Source of the DNA: a bacterium
GTDB lineage: Bacteria > Planctomycetota > UBA1135 > GCA-002686595
Length of the DNA stretch: 40,797 bases
Direction: 5' to 3'
Assembly: GCA_030428395.1 (NCBI GenBank)
Contig: JAUIDW010000013.1
Span: 1-40,797, forward strand
The position numbers and the translations under genes are program-made. Positions 23,010 to 30,478 of the stretch are shown piece by piece (the first letter of the stretch is position 1; each line of letters begins with the position of its first letter). The notes under the pieces were generated by a model. That model was not told the DNA's origin, ran no database searches, and saw only the letters and a program-made list of their open reading frames with translations.

Positions 23010-23534
23010 ATGAACTGGATGCTCTGCATCGCGGCGCTCTGCGCCCTCACGCTCCTGCCCGCCCGCGGCGCCGGCCCGCCCGCCGGTCTGCTGAACGGCC
23101 CGCCCGGCGACCCGCCGATCGACCAGGAACCGCCCGACGTCGCGTGCCTCGGGGACAACGAGATCTGCCCCGGCGGGGACTGCCACACCAACGGGGACGG
23201 CGTGACGGTGTGCCTGGGCGCCGGCTCCCGGCGACCCGCGTCCATGAGCCCCGGGGACGGCGAGGGCCACCCCGGCTCCGTCACCACGGTGACCCTGCGG
23301 AAGTCGTCCAAGGACGCCACCGTCTCCGGCCTGGACGGGAACGACTCCGTCCAGGTCCAGGACAACAGCACGGGGAACATCTCCGGCGAGGGGGGCACCG
23401 TGTGCCTCGGCAAGGGCTGCACGTTCACCGTCACCTGCAACGAGACCAAGAACGCCACCAGCATCCGCGTCAACCTCGAGGTCGGCGGGCACGTGATCGT
23501 GCACCCCGGCGGCTCCGTGACGATCGGCACGTGA
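23010..23534 (+). CDS. Secreted small Cys-containing protein, unknown
   Basis: A 174-aa protein with ribosome site AAGAGGA and a signal peptide (MNWMLCIAALCALTLLPARG). The mature part is Gly/Asp/Thr-rich with several cysteines arranged as repeats: CLGDNEICPGGDC, then TVCLGAG, then GTVCLGKGC and FTVTCNE. The C-terminal half is strand-rich (TVTLRKSSKDATVSGLDGND), suggesting a beta-helix or sandwich. No named domain. Its stop overlaps the GTG of the next gene (GTGA), so the two products may work together at the cell surface. The opposite-strand frame in this region is a shadow. Confidence 0.65.
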   Translation: MNWMLCIAALCALTLLPARGAGPPAGLLNGPPGDPPIDQEPPDVACLGDNEICPGGDCHTNGDGVTVCLGAGSRRPASMSPGDGEGHPGSVTTVTLRKSSKDATVSGLDGNDSVQVQDNSTGNISGEGGTVCLGKGCTFTVTCNETKNATSIRVNLEVGGHVIVHPGGSVTIGT

Positions 23535-24310
23535 AGATCCACGCCTCTGCCGCCGTGGCCGGAATCGGGATCCTCGGGGTCTCGGTCCTGGCCGCGGCCG
23601 TGTTCCTGTCACCCTGCGCGCCCGCGCCGACCGCGGTGCCGGTGCCGGCGACGACCGCGGGCCGGGCGGACGGCGCGACCGAGCCGCGATCGCCCGAGCT
23701 GCCCCCCGCCCGCGAGGAGCGAGCCCCGGAGCACGCCGGCGGCCGACTCCCGCACGCCGAGCCGGACGCGACCACCCCGCATCCGGCACCGGAGGGGGAC
23801 GCAGCCGCGAACGCGACCGGGACGCGCTCGGCCGCGCGGTTCGTCTACGTGCTGGTCGGCTGCTCCGACGCCCTCGAGGCGTTCCTCGACGGCCCCGAGG
23901 CGCGGGCGATGGAACCCGCCGACGTCGCACGCGTCGCGCGGACGATCGGCGCCGTGCAGGACCGCAAGTGGCCCGTGTTCCTGCGCCCCGGCGAGGCGGC
24001 CTGGATCGCCGAGCGCGTGCGGCTCCGCGACGAGCTCGCCGCGGCCGGCCCCCCGGGCGACGCCTCCGTGCTGGACGAGCAGCTCGAACGGGACCTCCTG
24101 CGGTTCCTGGGGCCGCCCCGCGTGCTCGACGCGCTGTCCGACGCGGACATCGTCTGGATGCTGCACGGCGGCCTGCCCGGCTTCCGCGTCGACGACGTCG
24201 ACCTGCGTCTCTTCGTCCAGCAGTTCGCGCCCTACGGCGCCCAGGCGCAGGCGCGCCTCGACGCGCTCGACCTCGACACCCTCGCGGTGGAGGTGCTGGA
24301 TGCGCGCTGA
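23531..24310 (+). CDS. Exported or membrane-anchored protein, unknown
   Basis: A 259-aa protein starting at GTG 23531, overlapping the previous stop. A hydrophobic segment (GIGILGVSVLAAAVFLSPC) can be a signal or an anchor, and the Cys within it might be lipidated. About 70 residues of Pro/Ala/Glu-rich linker follow. Residues about 100-259 form a helical domain (FVYVLVGCSDALEAFLDG, IAERVRLRDELAAAG, LLRFLGPPRVLDALSDADIV). No family recognised. Partner of the secreted Cys-rich protein by overlap. Confidence 0.65.
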   Translation: MKIHASAAVAGIGILGVSVLAAAVFLSPCAPAPTAVPVPATTAGRADGATEPRSPELPPAREERAPEHAGGRLPHAEPDATTPHPAPEGDAAANATGTRSAARFVYVLVGCSDALEAFLDGPEARAMEPADVARVARTIGAVQDRKWPVFLRPGEAAWIAERVRLRDELAAAGPPGDASVLDEQLERDLLRFLGPPRVLDALSDADIVWMLHGGLPGFRVDDVDLRLFVQQFAPYGAQAQARLDALDLDTLAVEVLDAR

Positions 24311-24431
24311 GCCTCGCGACGTCTCCTGCGCGGGCCCGGTCCGGTCCATGGGCGTGGCCGTGCCCGCGCGCCCGCGACCGCCCGCGCGTGCGGGGACCGT
24401 CACGTGGCCGGGCGTGCGGCGTGCGTTCGGC

Positions 24432-25247
24432 TCAGGGGTAGGCTTCGCGCAGCCAGTCGGTCCGGCGGTGGCGCAGGAAGAGGCGCCGGGCGGTGCAGCC
24501 CTCCAGGCGGCCGAGGTCGAGGTCGGCGACCAGGACCTCGTCGGTGTCGGTCGCCGCCCGGGCCAGGATCAGGCCCTCGGGGTCGGTGACGAACGATCCG
24601 CCCGACCAGTGCAGGTCGCCCTCGACCCCGACGCGGTTGCACAGCGCGGCGAAGAACCCGTTCTGGAAGGCCGCGACGCGCAGCTCCGCCTCGACCAGGC
24701 CCGCCGGCCACTCGCCGACCGTGCCGGCCTGCGGCACCACCACGACGTCGGCGCGCTCGAGGGCCAGCTTGCGCAGGACCTCCGGGTAGTGCCGGTCGTA
24801 GCAGATCGCGACGCCGACGCGGCCCGCCCGCGTCTCGTACACGCGCGGGCCGTGCTCGCCGGGGTCGTAGTACTGCTGCTCGTGGAAGCCCTCGTACTCG
24901 GTGATGTGCAGCATCCGCGTGACGCCCAGCAGGGACCCGTCGGCGTCCAGGACGGGCGAGGCGTCGTAGTGCCGGTCCCCGTCCCGCTCGTAGAGGTTGG
25001 CGACGACGACCATGCCCAGCTCGCGGGCCTTCTTCGCCAGCCGGTCCGTGGTCGGGCCGGGGATCGTCTCGGCCGGCGGGTGCTCGCCGCTGCGGGGCAG
25101 GCGCGGGTAGAACGGCTCGAAGGCCAGCTCGGAGAAGCAGGCCAGGTCGGCGCCCAGGTGGGCGGCGCGCTCCAGGCGCGCCAGCCCGCGCTCGAGCGTC
25201 GCCTCCCGCGAGCCGGCCAGGTGCTGCTGGATCAGGGCGATGAGCAT
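24432..25247 (-). CDS. Carbon-nitrogen hydrolase (nitrilase superfamily) with Lys position replaced by Met
   Basis: A 271-aa protein matching the N-carbamoylputrescine amidase/beta-ureidopropionase branch. The catalytic Glu40 (FSELAFEPFYPR) and nucleophile Cys149 (VGVAICYDRHYPE) are present. The usual catalytic Lys in the Y-R-K-x-H-I motif is a Met (Met112, in GVTRMLHITEYEG), although the flanking Arg and His are kept. That may define a subfamily with changed chemistry or another supporting base. Also seen is VVVPQAGTVGEWPAGLVEAE. It lies 27 bases after the CLC channel gene on the same strand. Substrate not predictable. Confidence 0.85.
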   Translation of the reverse strand: MLIALIQQHLAGSREATLERGLARLERAAHLGADLACFSELAFEPFYPRLPRSGEHPPAETIPGPTTDRLAKKARELGMVVVANLYERDGDRHYDASPVLDADGSLLGVTRMLHITEYEGFHEQQYYDPGEHGPRVYETRAGRVGVAICYDRHYPEVLRKLALERADVVVVPQAGTVGEWPAGLVEAELRVAAFQNGFFAALCNRVGVEGDLHWSGGSFVTDPEGLILARAATDTDEVLVADLDLGRLEGCTARRLFLRHRRTDWLREAYP

Positions 25248-25274
25248 GGGAGTTCCTCGGGAGTGGGAGGGGTT

Positions 25275-27083
25275 TCAGGCCTCGCCGCGCAGGGCCTTGA
25301 TGCGCCGGTCGTAGGCGCGGCCCAGCTCGTGGCGGTTGAGCATGCCGACGAGCTCGCGTGGGTCGTCGGGGTCGACCACCGGGATGGCGTGGATGTGGTA
25401 CTGGTTCAGCTTCGTCATGGCCTCGTTCAGGTTGTCCGAGGGCAGCACGGTGGCGACCTTGTCCACCATGAAGTCCCGGACGATGACCAGGTCCTCGACG
25501 ATGTTCATGCGGAAGATCCTGCGCACGTCGGACAGCGTGAAGATGCCGACCAGCTTCTCGTCGTCGTCGACGACGGGAAAGTACGACTGGGCCGCCGTCT
25601 GGACCAGCGTGAGGGCCTCGCGCAGCGTCGCGTTCTGGTGGATGAGGGCCGGTCGCGGCGAGGCCTCCAGCAGGTCGCCGACCGGGATCTCCTGCAGCAC
25701 GTCCACGACGTAGTCGCCGGCGTGGGCGGGCGAATCGACCAGCCCGCCGACCTGCTCGCTGTAGATCGTCCAGTCGCGCGACAGCAGCAGGTGGACCACG
25801 CCCACCAGCATCAGCGGCGCCAGCAGCGAGTACTCGCCCGTCATCTCGCTGACGATGATGACCGACGTGACCGGAACCTTCGCGACGCCCGCGAAGAAGC
25901 CGCCCATGCCCACCAGGGCGAACGCCGCGGGGTTCAGGTCCAGGCCGGGGAACAGCTCGGACGCGCCCTGGCCCACGGCCGCCCCGAGCAACGCCCCGAC
26001 CGCCAGGGACGGCGCGAACAGGCCGCCCGAGCCGCCCGAGCCGATGCAGAACGAGGTCGCCACGATCTTCGCGAAGGCCAGCAGGAACAGCACCGGGATG
26101 GCGACGTCCAGCGTGCCGGTGGTGGCTCCCTGGATCAGGCTGTAGCCGCCGAAGTGCACGCCGTGGCCGGGGGCGAGGGGGACGAGCATCAGCCCGATGC
26201 TGCCCACCAGGAATCCGCCGAACGCGGCGCGCAGGGGCGGGGGGACACGCTTCACACGCTGGAAGGCGTCGGTGACGCCGTAGAAGATCTTGACGTACAG
26301 GAAGCCGACCAGCGCGCAGAGCATGCCGAGCAACGCGTAGACCAGCAGCTCGGCCGGGTTCCCCAGCTCGAGCCCCGCCAGCACCTCGGGGGGCAGCTCG
26401 ATCGCGCGGGTCTTCCCCGTCACCGTGGTGAACGTCGCGTAGGCGACGATCGACGAGATGATGCAGGGGATGAGGGCGTCGCCCTCGAAGTCCGACTTGC
26501 GGTAGGGCACCTCGGCCATCAGCAGGGCGCCGCCCAGCGGGGCCGTGAACATCGCGCCCACGCCCGCCGTCGCGCCGGCCAGGACGAACAGGCGCCGGTC
26601 GCGGGCCGGCAGCTTGAGGAACTCGCCGATCATGCTGCCCACGCCGGCGCCGACCTGGGCCACGGGGCCCTCCTGCCCGGCCGAGCCGCCCGTGCCGATG
26701 GTCAACGCGCTGGCGACGGCCTTGACCGCGATCACGCGCTTGCGGATGACGCCGCCGGCGCGGTGGAAGGCGCGGATCACCGCGTCGGTGCCGTGACCCT
26801 CGGCCTCCGGCGCCAGCCACCAGCAGAGTCCGCCGGCCAGCAGGCCCCCGGCGGCGGGCACGAGCAGCACCCACAGGACGCCCCGCTCGTACGACTCCAG
26901 CCCGTCGCCCTCGAGCCCCGCGGGTCCGCGCAGGGCGTGCTCCGCCACCAGGTGCAGCAGGTACTCGAAGCCCACGGCCGCGAAGCCGGTCAGCACGCCG
27001 ATCAGGGACCCGATCAGGACCCACTTGCTGACCTGGCCGAACTCGAGGCGCAGGCGCCCGGTGTCGAGACGACTCGAGGGCAT
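25275..27083 (-). CDS. CLC-family chloride channel/antiporter with C-terminal CBS pair
   Basis: A 602-aa protein. Residues 1-450 are the CLC membrane domain with about ten or more helices. The gating glutamate motif appears as GQEGP (Glu138, in GTGGSAGQEGPVAQVG), and GSGGSGGLFAPSLAVG carries the GxFxP filter. The usual GSGIP loop is absent and GHGTD (residues 96-100) takes its place, as in a bacterial subgroup. Residues about 460-600 are two CBS domains (YFPVVDDDEKLVGIFTLSDV and HIHAIPVVDPDD) that bind adenine nucleotides and tune gating. First gene of a two-gene operon with the nitrilase-like enzyme. Confidence 0.92.
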   Translation of the reverse strand: MPSSRLDTGRLRLEFGQVSKWVLIGSLIGVLTGFAAVGFEYLLHLVAEHALRGPAGLEGDGLESYERGVLWVLLVPAAGGLLAGGLCWWLAPEAEGHGTDAVIRAFHRAGGVIRKRVIAVKAVASALTIGTGGSAGQEGPVAQVGAGVGSMIGEFLKLPARDRRLFVLAGATAGVGAMFTAPLGGALLMAEVPYRKSDFEGDALIPCIISSIVAYATFTTVTGKTRAIELPPEVLAGLELGNPAELLVYALLGMLCALVGFLYVKIFYGVTDAFQRVKRVPPPLRAAFGGFLVGSIGLMLVPLAPGHGVHFGGYSLIQGATTGTLDVAIPVLFLLAFAKIVATSFCIGSGGSGGLFAPSLAVGALLGAAVGQGASELFPGLDLNPAAFALVGMGGFFAGVAKVPVTSVIIVSEMTGEYSLLAPLMLVGVVHLLLSRDWTIYSEQVGGLVDSPAHAGDYVVDVLQEIPVGDLLEASPRPALIHQNATLREALTLVQTAAQSYFPVVDDDEKLVGIFTLSDVRRIFRMNIVEDLVIVRDFMVDKVATVLPSDNLNEAMTKLNQYHIHAIPVVDPDDPRELVGMLNRHELGRAYDRRIKALRGEA

Positions 27084-27104
27084 CGGGGGCGGAGGATAGC
27101 AGGC

Positions 27105-27446
27105 TCAGCCCGAGGCGTCGGGCCAGAGCCGGTCCCGTTCGTCGCGCATCTGCTCGAGCAGCATGGGCAGCGTCCGCTGGTCGTCCTCGAGCAGGAAGAG
27201 GGCGTCGTAGTTCAGCTGGCAGACCGCGCAGACCGGCCGGATGCCCGCGTAGCTCATGACGTCCAGGTCGGCCATCACGACGTCCTCCAGCCCGTACTCG
27301 GGGGCGTCGATCGGCGTGCCGTCCTCGTCGAAGCCGAAGAAGCGCTTCACCTCGGCCGGCGAGCGGCAGCACAGGTAGCAGCGGTCCTTGTTGCCCGAGC
27401 GGTCGAGGGCGGCGAAGTACTCCTCGAAGCGTTCCTCGATGGCCAT
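27105..27446 (-). CDS. Small zinc-ribbon-like protein coupled to the ATPase
   Basis: A 113-aa acidic protein. Two cysteine pairs, Cys23-x-x-Cys26 (with Cys27) in RCYLCCRSPAEV and Cys73-x-x-Cys76 in PVCAVCQLNYDAL, are separated by about 45 residues with FFGFDEDG and EDVVMADLDVMSYAG. This fits a zinc-ribbon or HNH-like knuckle; no catalytic HNH His/Asn is evident. ATG 27446 overlaps the last base of the ATPase stop (TGATG), so translation is coupled. Probably a partner or adaptor of that ATPase. Function unknown. Confidence 0.72.
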   Translation of the reverse strand: MAIEERFEEYFAALDRSGNKDRCYLCCRSPAEVKRFFGFDEDGTPIDAPEYGLEDVVMADLDVMSYAGIRPVCAVCQLNYDALFLLEDDQRTLPMLLEQMRDERDRLWPDASG

Positions 27447-28813
27447 CAGAGCAGCTCCCCGTCCGGGACCCGCTCGACCTCCAGGGGCCGATCGGGCCGA
27501 TGTCCGATGCCGTACACCAGCTTCACGGGGGGGACCTCGAAGCGGCGCTCGAGCTGCTCCAGCTCGTCCCGCAGGTCGCGCTCGTCCCCCTCCTCGGGCA
27601 CCACGATGCCGGCGACGACGCCCCCGTCGACCGTGCGCCCGACCGCGCGGACGTACGCGCCCTCGAAGCGGCCGGCTTCCAGCACCTCGTCGCCGACGAT
27701 CTCGGCCGCCTCCCGCCGCAGGTGCTCCAGCACGAACTCGACCCGCGCCTCGTCGAAGAGCCGCGGGAAGTCGGGCTCGACGAACTGCTCGAGGACTCGC
27801 TTGCCGCGGCCGGCGTGGATCAGGGACAGGTGGGGCTGCAAGTGGCGGAAGTGGAAGGCGATGAAGCGGTCGGCGATCCGGTACCGGCCCCGCCGCGAGC
27901 GCAGGGGGTCGGGGGCCGTGACGGGCACCTCGCGCTCGACCAGTTCGAGCTCGCGCAGCACCGACAGGTACTTGTTGGCGGCCGGCGAGTCGACGCCCAC
28001 CTGCAGGGCGATGTCGTTCAGCCGGCTGGCGCCCCGGGCCACGGCCGCCAGGATCGAGTTGTACGTTGTCGGGTTCGTCAGCTCGGACCGCAGCAGGAAC
28101 TGCACCTCGTCGAACAGGTACCCCTCGGGGCGCAGCAGGTCGCGCAGCACGTTGTCGCGCAGGGACAGGGCGTCGTCGAACCGCCGCAGGTACGCGGGCA
28201 TGCCCCCCAGGATCCCGTACGCCAGCACGCGGTCCGCCACGCTCCAGCGCGGGAAGAACGGAAACGCCTCCGACGGTCCCAGGGGCTGCAGGCGCTTCTG
28301 GGCGGTGCGCCGGCCGAACAGCGGCGAGCGCTCGGCCAGCACCTCGCGCTCCATGAACGAGACCTGGCTGCCGCACAGGACCAGGAACAGCGTGCTGTTC
28401 TTCCCGCGGGTGTCCCAGAACCGCTGGAGCTGCGAGGGCAGGCTCTTGTCCGCCTCGCACAGGTACGGGAACTCGTCCAGGACGATGGCCAGCCGCTGGT
28501 CGCGCGACTGCTCGCAGGCGAAGCTCAGCGCCGCGGTCCAGTCCGGGAACTCGACGTTGGCGGCGGCGCCGTCGCCGAGGCCCTCCACCAGCGCGTCGCG
28601 GAAGGCGCGCAGGTTGTCCTTGCTGCGCACCTGCGCCGCCAGGAAGTACACGGCGCGGCGGCCGCGACAGAACTGCTGCAGCAGCTCGGTCTTGCCGACC
28701 CGGCGCCGGCCGAACAGGACGAACAGCTCGGGCCGGCCCGAGCCCCAGAGTTCCTCGAGGAACTCCTGCTCGCCCTGGCGCCCGATGAAGGGGGGTAGGG
28801 TGACGGCGGTCAT
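27446..28813 (-). CDS. P-loop ATPase of the archaeal-type ATPase/DUF234 family
   Basis: A 455-aa STAND/AAA-like protein. The Walker A motif is GRRRVGKT (35-42) and Walker B is LAIVLDEFPYL (Asp113, Glu114). A sensor region (STLFLVLCGSQVSFMEREVL) leads into a winged-helix part (SRLNDIALQVGVDSPAANKY). The C-terminal ~110 residues align with the restriction-endonuclease-like DUF234 domain, but the usual I-D-x-x-x ... E-C-K signature is not visible (RTVDGGVVAGIVVPE instead), so nuclease activity is probably lost. Such genes are common accessory or defence-associated loci. An AT-rich palindrome lies 21 bases upstream of the start. Confidence 0.87.
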   Translation of the reverse strand: MTAVTLPPFIGRQGEQEFLEELWGSGRPELFVLFGRRRVGKTELLQQFCRGRRAVYFLAAQVRSKDNLRAFRDALVEGLGDGAAANVEFPDWTAALSFACEQSRDQRLAIVLDEFPYLCEADKSLPSQLQRFWDTRGKNSTLFLVLCGSQVSFMEREVLAERSPLFGRRTAQKRLQPLGPSEAFPFFPRWSVADRVLAYGILGGMPAYLRRFDDALSLRDNVLRDLLRPEGYLFDEVQFLLRSELTNPTTYNSILAAVARGASRLNDIALQVGVDSPAANKYLSVLRELELVEREVPVTAPDPLRSRRGRYRIADRFIAFHFRHLQPHLSLIHAGRGKRVLEQFVEPDFPRLFDEARVEFVLEHLRREAAEIVGDEVLEAGRFEGAYVRAVGRTVDGGVVAGIVVPEEGDERDLRDELEQLERRFEVPPVKLVYGIGHRPDRPLEVERVPDGELL

Positions 28814-28833
28814 GCCCGACAGGATACTCTCTC

Positions 28834-28857
28834 GTATTATACTTGCAGGTATAATAC
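28834..28857 (-). promoter_or_regulatory. AT-rich perfect palindrome upstream of the ATPase gene
   Basis: Two 9-base arms, GTATTATAC (28834-28842) and GTATAATAC (28849-28857), are exact inverted repeats around a 6-base spacer. This is a rare AT-rich island in a GC-rich genome. On the minus strand a TATAAT falls at 28841-28836, at a suitable distance from the ATPase start 28813, so the palindrome probably overlaps a -10 element as an operator. No clear -35 is seen. A plus-strand TATAAT is also created. Confidence 0.75.
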
Positions 28858-29514
28858 TGGACCTGCCGCCTGCCCTCCCCGCGGCTGCTCACCATCTCCC
28901 CCGCCCCGGACCGCCCCCTGCCCCGTGGGATCCCCAGTCCCGGGCCCGCGCACGGGACCGGCAGGACGCATCTCGGCTCCGCGGCGGCAGGGCCGACCCG
29001 CGGCCACGCTCCCGACCCTCCTCGGCCATCGCGGCCGCGGCGGGGCCGGCCCGAGGTCCCGCCTCGCTCCCCTCGACGGGCGCCGACCAGGTCTCCTCCC
29101 CGCGACGCAGAGGGGTTGTCGAGGGGGCCCCTCGGATCGCCCCGGGCGTGCATCGGGGCACCATCGGGACGACATCGGGGACACAGCGAGCTTCCTCCCG
29201 AAGGGACGCCGGCGAGGACGAGCGGAACGGCCTGGGAACCGCGACGGGCCCGGGGGCCGGCGCACCCGTCCGGACCCCGGCGTTCCCTGGCGCGCTGCAT
29301 CTTCGGCTCCGCGTGCCGGGCGCGGAAGGCCCGGGGCGCCCTGCTGCGCGCCTCGCCGCGCCGGCACCGGAGCCGGGACTGGAGCCGGGCGATGCCCCGG
29401 GTGGACCCCGGTGTGGATCCCGGTGTGAACCCCGGTGTGAACCCGGCGCGGTGCGGTTGCTCCAGCCCTCGCCGGGGTCCGTCCGATACGGACAGGGAAA
29501 GGAGTTCCGCAGCC
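28858..29514. other. 657-base region without a convincing gene
   Basis: Both strands are open in several frames only because stop codons are rare at this GC content. The translations are low-complexity Arg/Gly/Pro/Ala, with no domain. It holds a degenerate 12-base tandem repeat (29369-29451) and, near its end, the short inverted repeat GTCCG-ATA-CGGAC (29481-29493) and the ribosome site of the next gene (AAAGGAG, 29498-29504). Confidence 0.55.
29369..29451 (+). repeat. Degenerate 12-bp tandem repeat array (about 7 units)
   Basis: Successive units are GGAGCCGGGACT, GGAGCCGGGCGA, TGCCCCGGGTGG, ACCCCGGTGTGG, ATCCCGGTGTGA, ACCCCGGTGTGA and a final 11-base ACCCGGCGCGG. The 12-base phase holds through the array. 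It sits 63 bases upstream of the acetyltransferase start. If read as protein it would give a four-residue V-D-P-G/V-N-P-G repeat, but I do not consider it coding. Confidence 0.65.
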
Positions 29515-30390
29515 TTGCCGCAACCCGCTCCCCGCACGCCGCCCGAGGTGGTCGACGAGACGCGCGCCGTCGTCACGGCGCGGGACATCGAGCACGCGCT
29601 GAGCACGCTCGGCGTCTCGAAGGGCAGCCTGCTCGTCGTGCACGCCTCCATCGGCTCGCTCGGGTACGTGGTGCACGGGGTGCACGGCGTGTACCGGGCG
29701 CTGCGCGAGGCGGTCGGACCGGAGGGGACGCTCATGATCCCCACGTTCACCGGCGACTTCACGGACCCCTCCTGCTGGATCGACCCGCCGCTGCCGCGCA
29801 GCCTCTGGGAGGAGGCGCGGTCCTCGATGCCGACCTTCGACCGCGAGCGGAGCCTCCCGACCGGCATGGGCATCCTCCCCGTCGCCGTCCTGGCGGACGC
29901 GGAGAGCCGTCGTTCCGATCACCCGCTCTGCAGCTGGGCGGCCGTGGGGCCGCTCGCCGGCGAGCTGGTCGCCGACCACGACCTCGAGGACCCCTTCGGC
30001 CCGCGCTCGCCGCTCGGGCGTGCACGCGACCTCGGCGCGCAGATCCTGCTGATCGGCGTGGACCAGCGCCGCAACTCCGCCGTCCTGCACGCCCACTGCC
30101 TTGCGGACGTGCCCGCGGTCCGCCGCGCAAAGGGGCCGTTCCTGGCTTCCGTGCACGGCCAGCGCCGCTGGCTCACACCGAAGCGCCTGGCCGAGTGCAC
30201 CGAGGGCTACCGCAACATCGAGGACGAGCTCGTCGTCCGCGGCCTGGTCCGCTGCGCCCTGTGCGGCGACGCGCGCCTGCGGCTGATGCCGATGGACCCG
30301 GTGGTCACCGAGGTCGAGCTGATCCTCCACGACCGGCCCGACGCGGTCTCCTGCGGCCGGCCGACCTGCCGCGCCTGCTCGGTGGCCTAG
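29515..30390 (+). CDS. AAC(3)-family (Antibiotic_NAT) acetyltransferase with Cys-rich tail
   Basis: A 291-aa protein starting at TTG 29515, 10 bases after AAAGGAG. It matches the aminoglycoside 3-N-acetyltransferase fold: LLVVHASIGSLGYVV, EGTLMIPTFTGDFTD, LPTGMGILPVAVLAD and SDHPLCSWAAVGPLAGELVA. The family includes true aminoglycoside-modifying enzymes and chromosomal members of unknown substrate (such as YokD), so resistance should not be assumed. The last ~45 residues are unusual: Cys247/Cys250 and Cys280/Cys285/Cys288 could form a small zinc knuckle (CALCGD; CGRPTCRACS). The caspase-like gene follows 88 bases later on the same strand. Confidence 0.85.
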   Translation: MPQPAPRTPPEVVDETRAVVTARDIEHALSTLGVSKGSLLVVHASIGSLGYVVHGVHGVYRALREAVGPEGTLMIPTFTGDFTDPSCWIDPPLPRSLWEEARSSMPTFDRERSLPTGMGILPVAVLADAESRRSDHPLCSWAAVGPLAGELVADHDLEDPFGPRSPLGRARDLGAQILLIGVDQRRNSAVLHAHCLADVPAVRRAKGPFLASVHGQRRWLTPKRLAECTEGYRNIEDELVVRGLVRCALCGDARLRLMPMDPVVTEVELILHDRPDAVSCGRPTCRACSVA

Positions 30391-30478
30391 CGGACCGACG
30401 CCTCCGTCGCGGCCGGCCCGGGGGGCCGGTCGACATCCGCCGCGCCGCTGCGGCAGAATGGCGTCGGAGGAGTCGGGC

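Noticed and set aside
22817-23542. A 241-codon minus frame opposite the secreted protein
   Set aside because: It shows no domain. The plus strand has a ribosome site, a signal peptide and an overlapping next gene.
30101-30390. Classical aminoglycoside-resistance gene
   Set aside because: The family also contains non-resistance chromosomal enzymes, the tail is atypical and the gene is not on a mobile element, so only the family is called.
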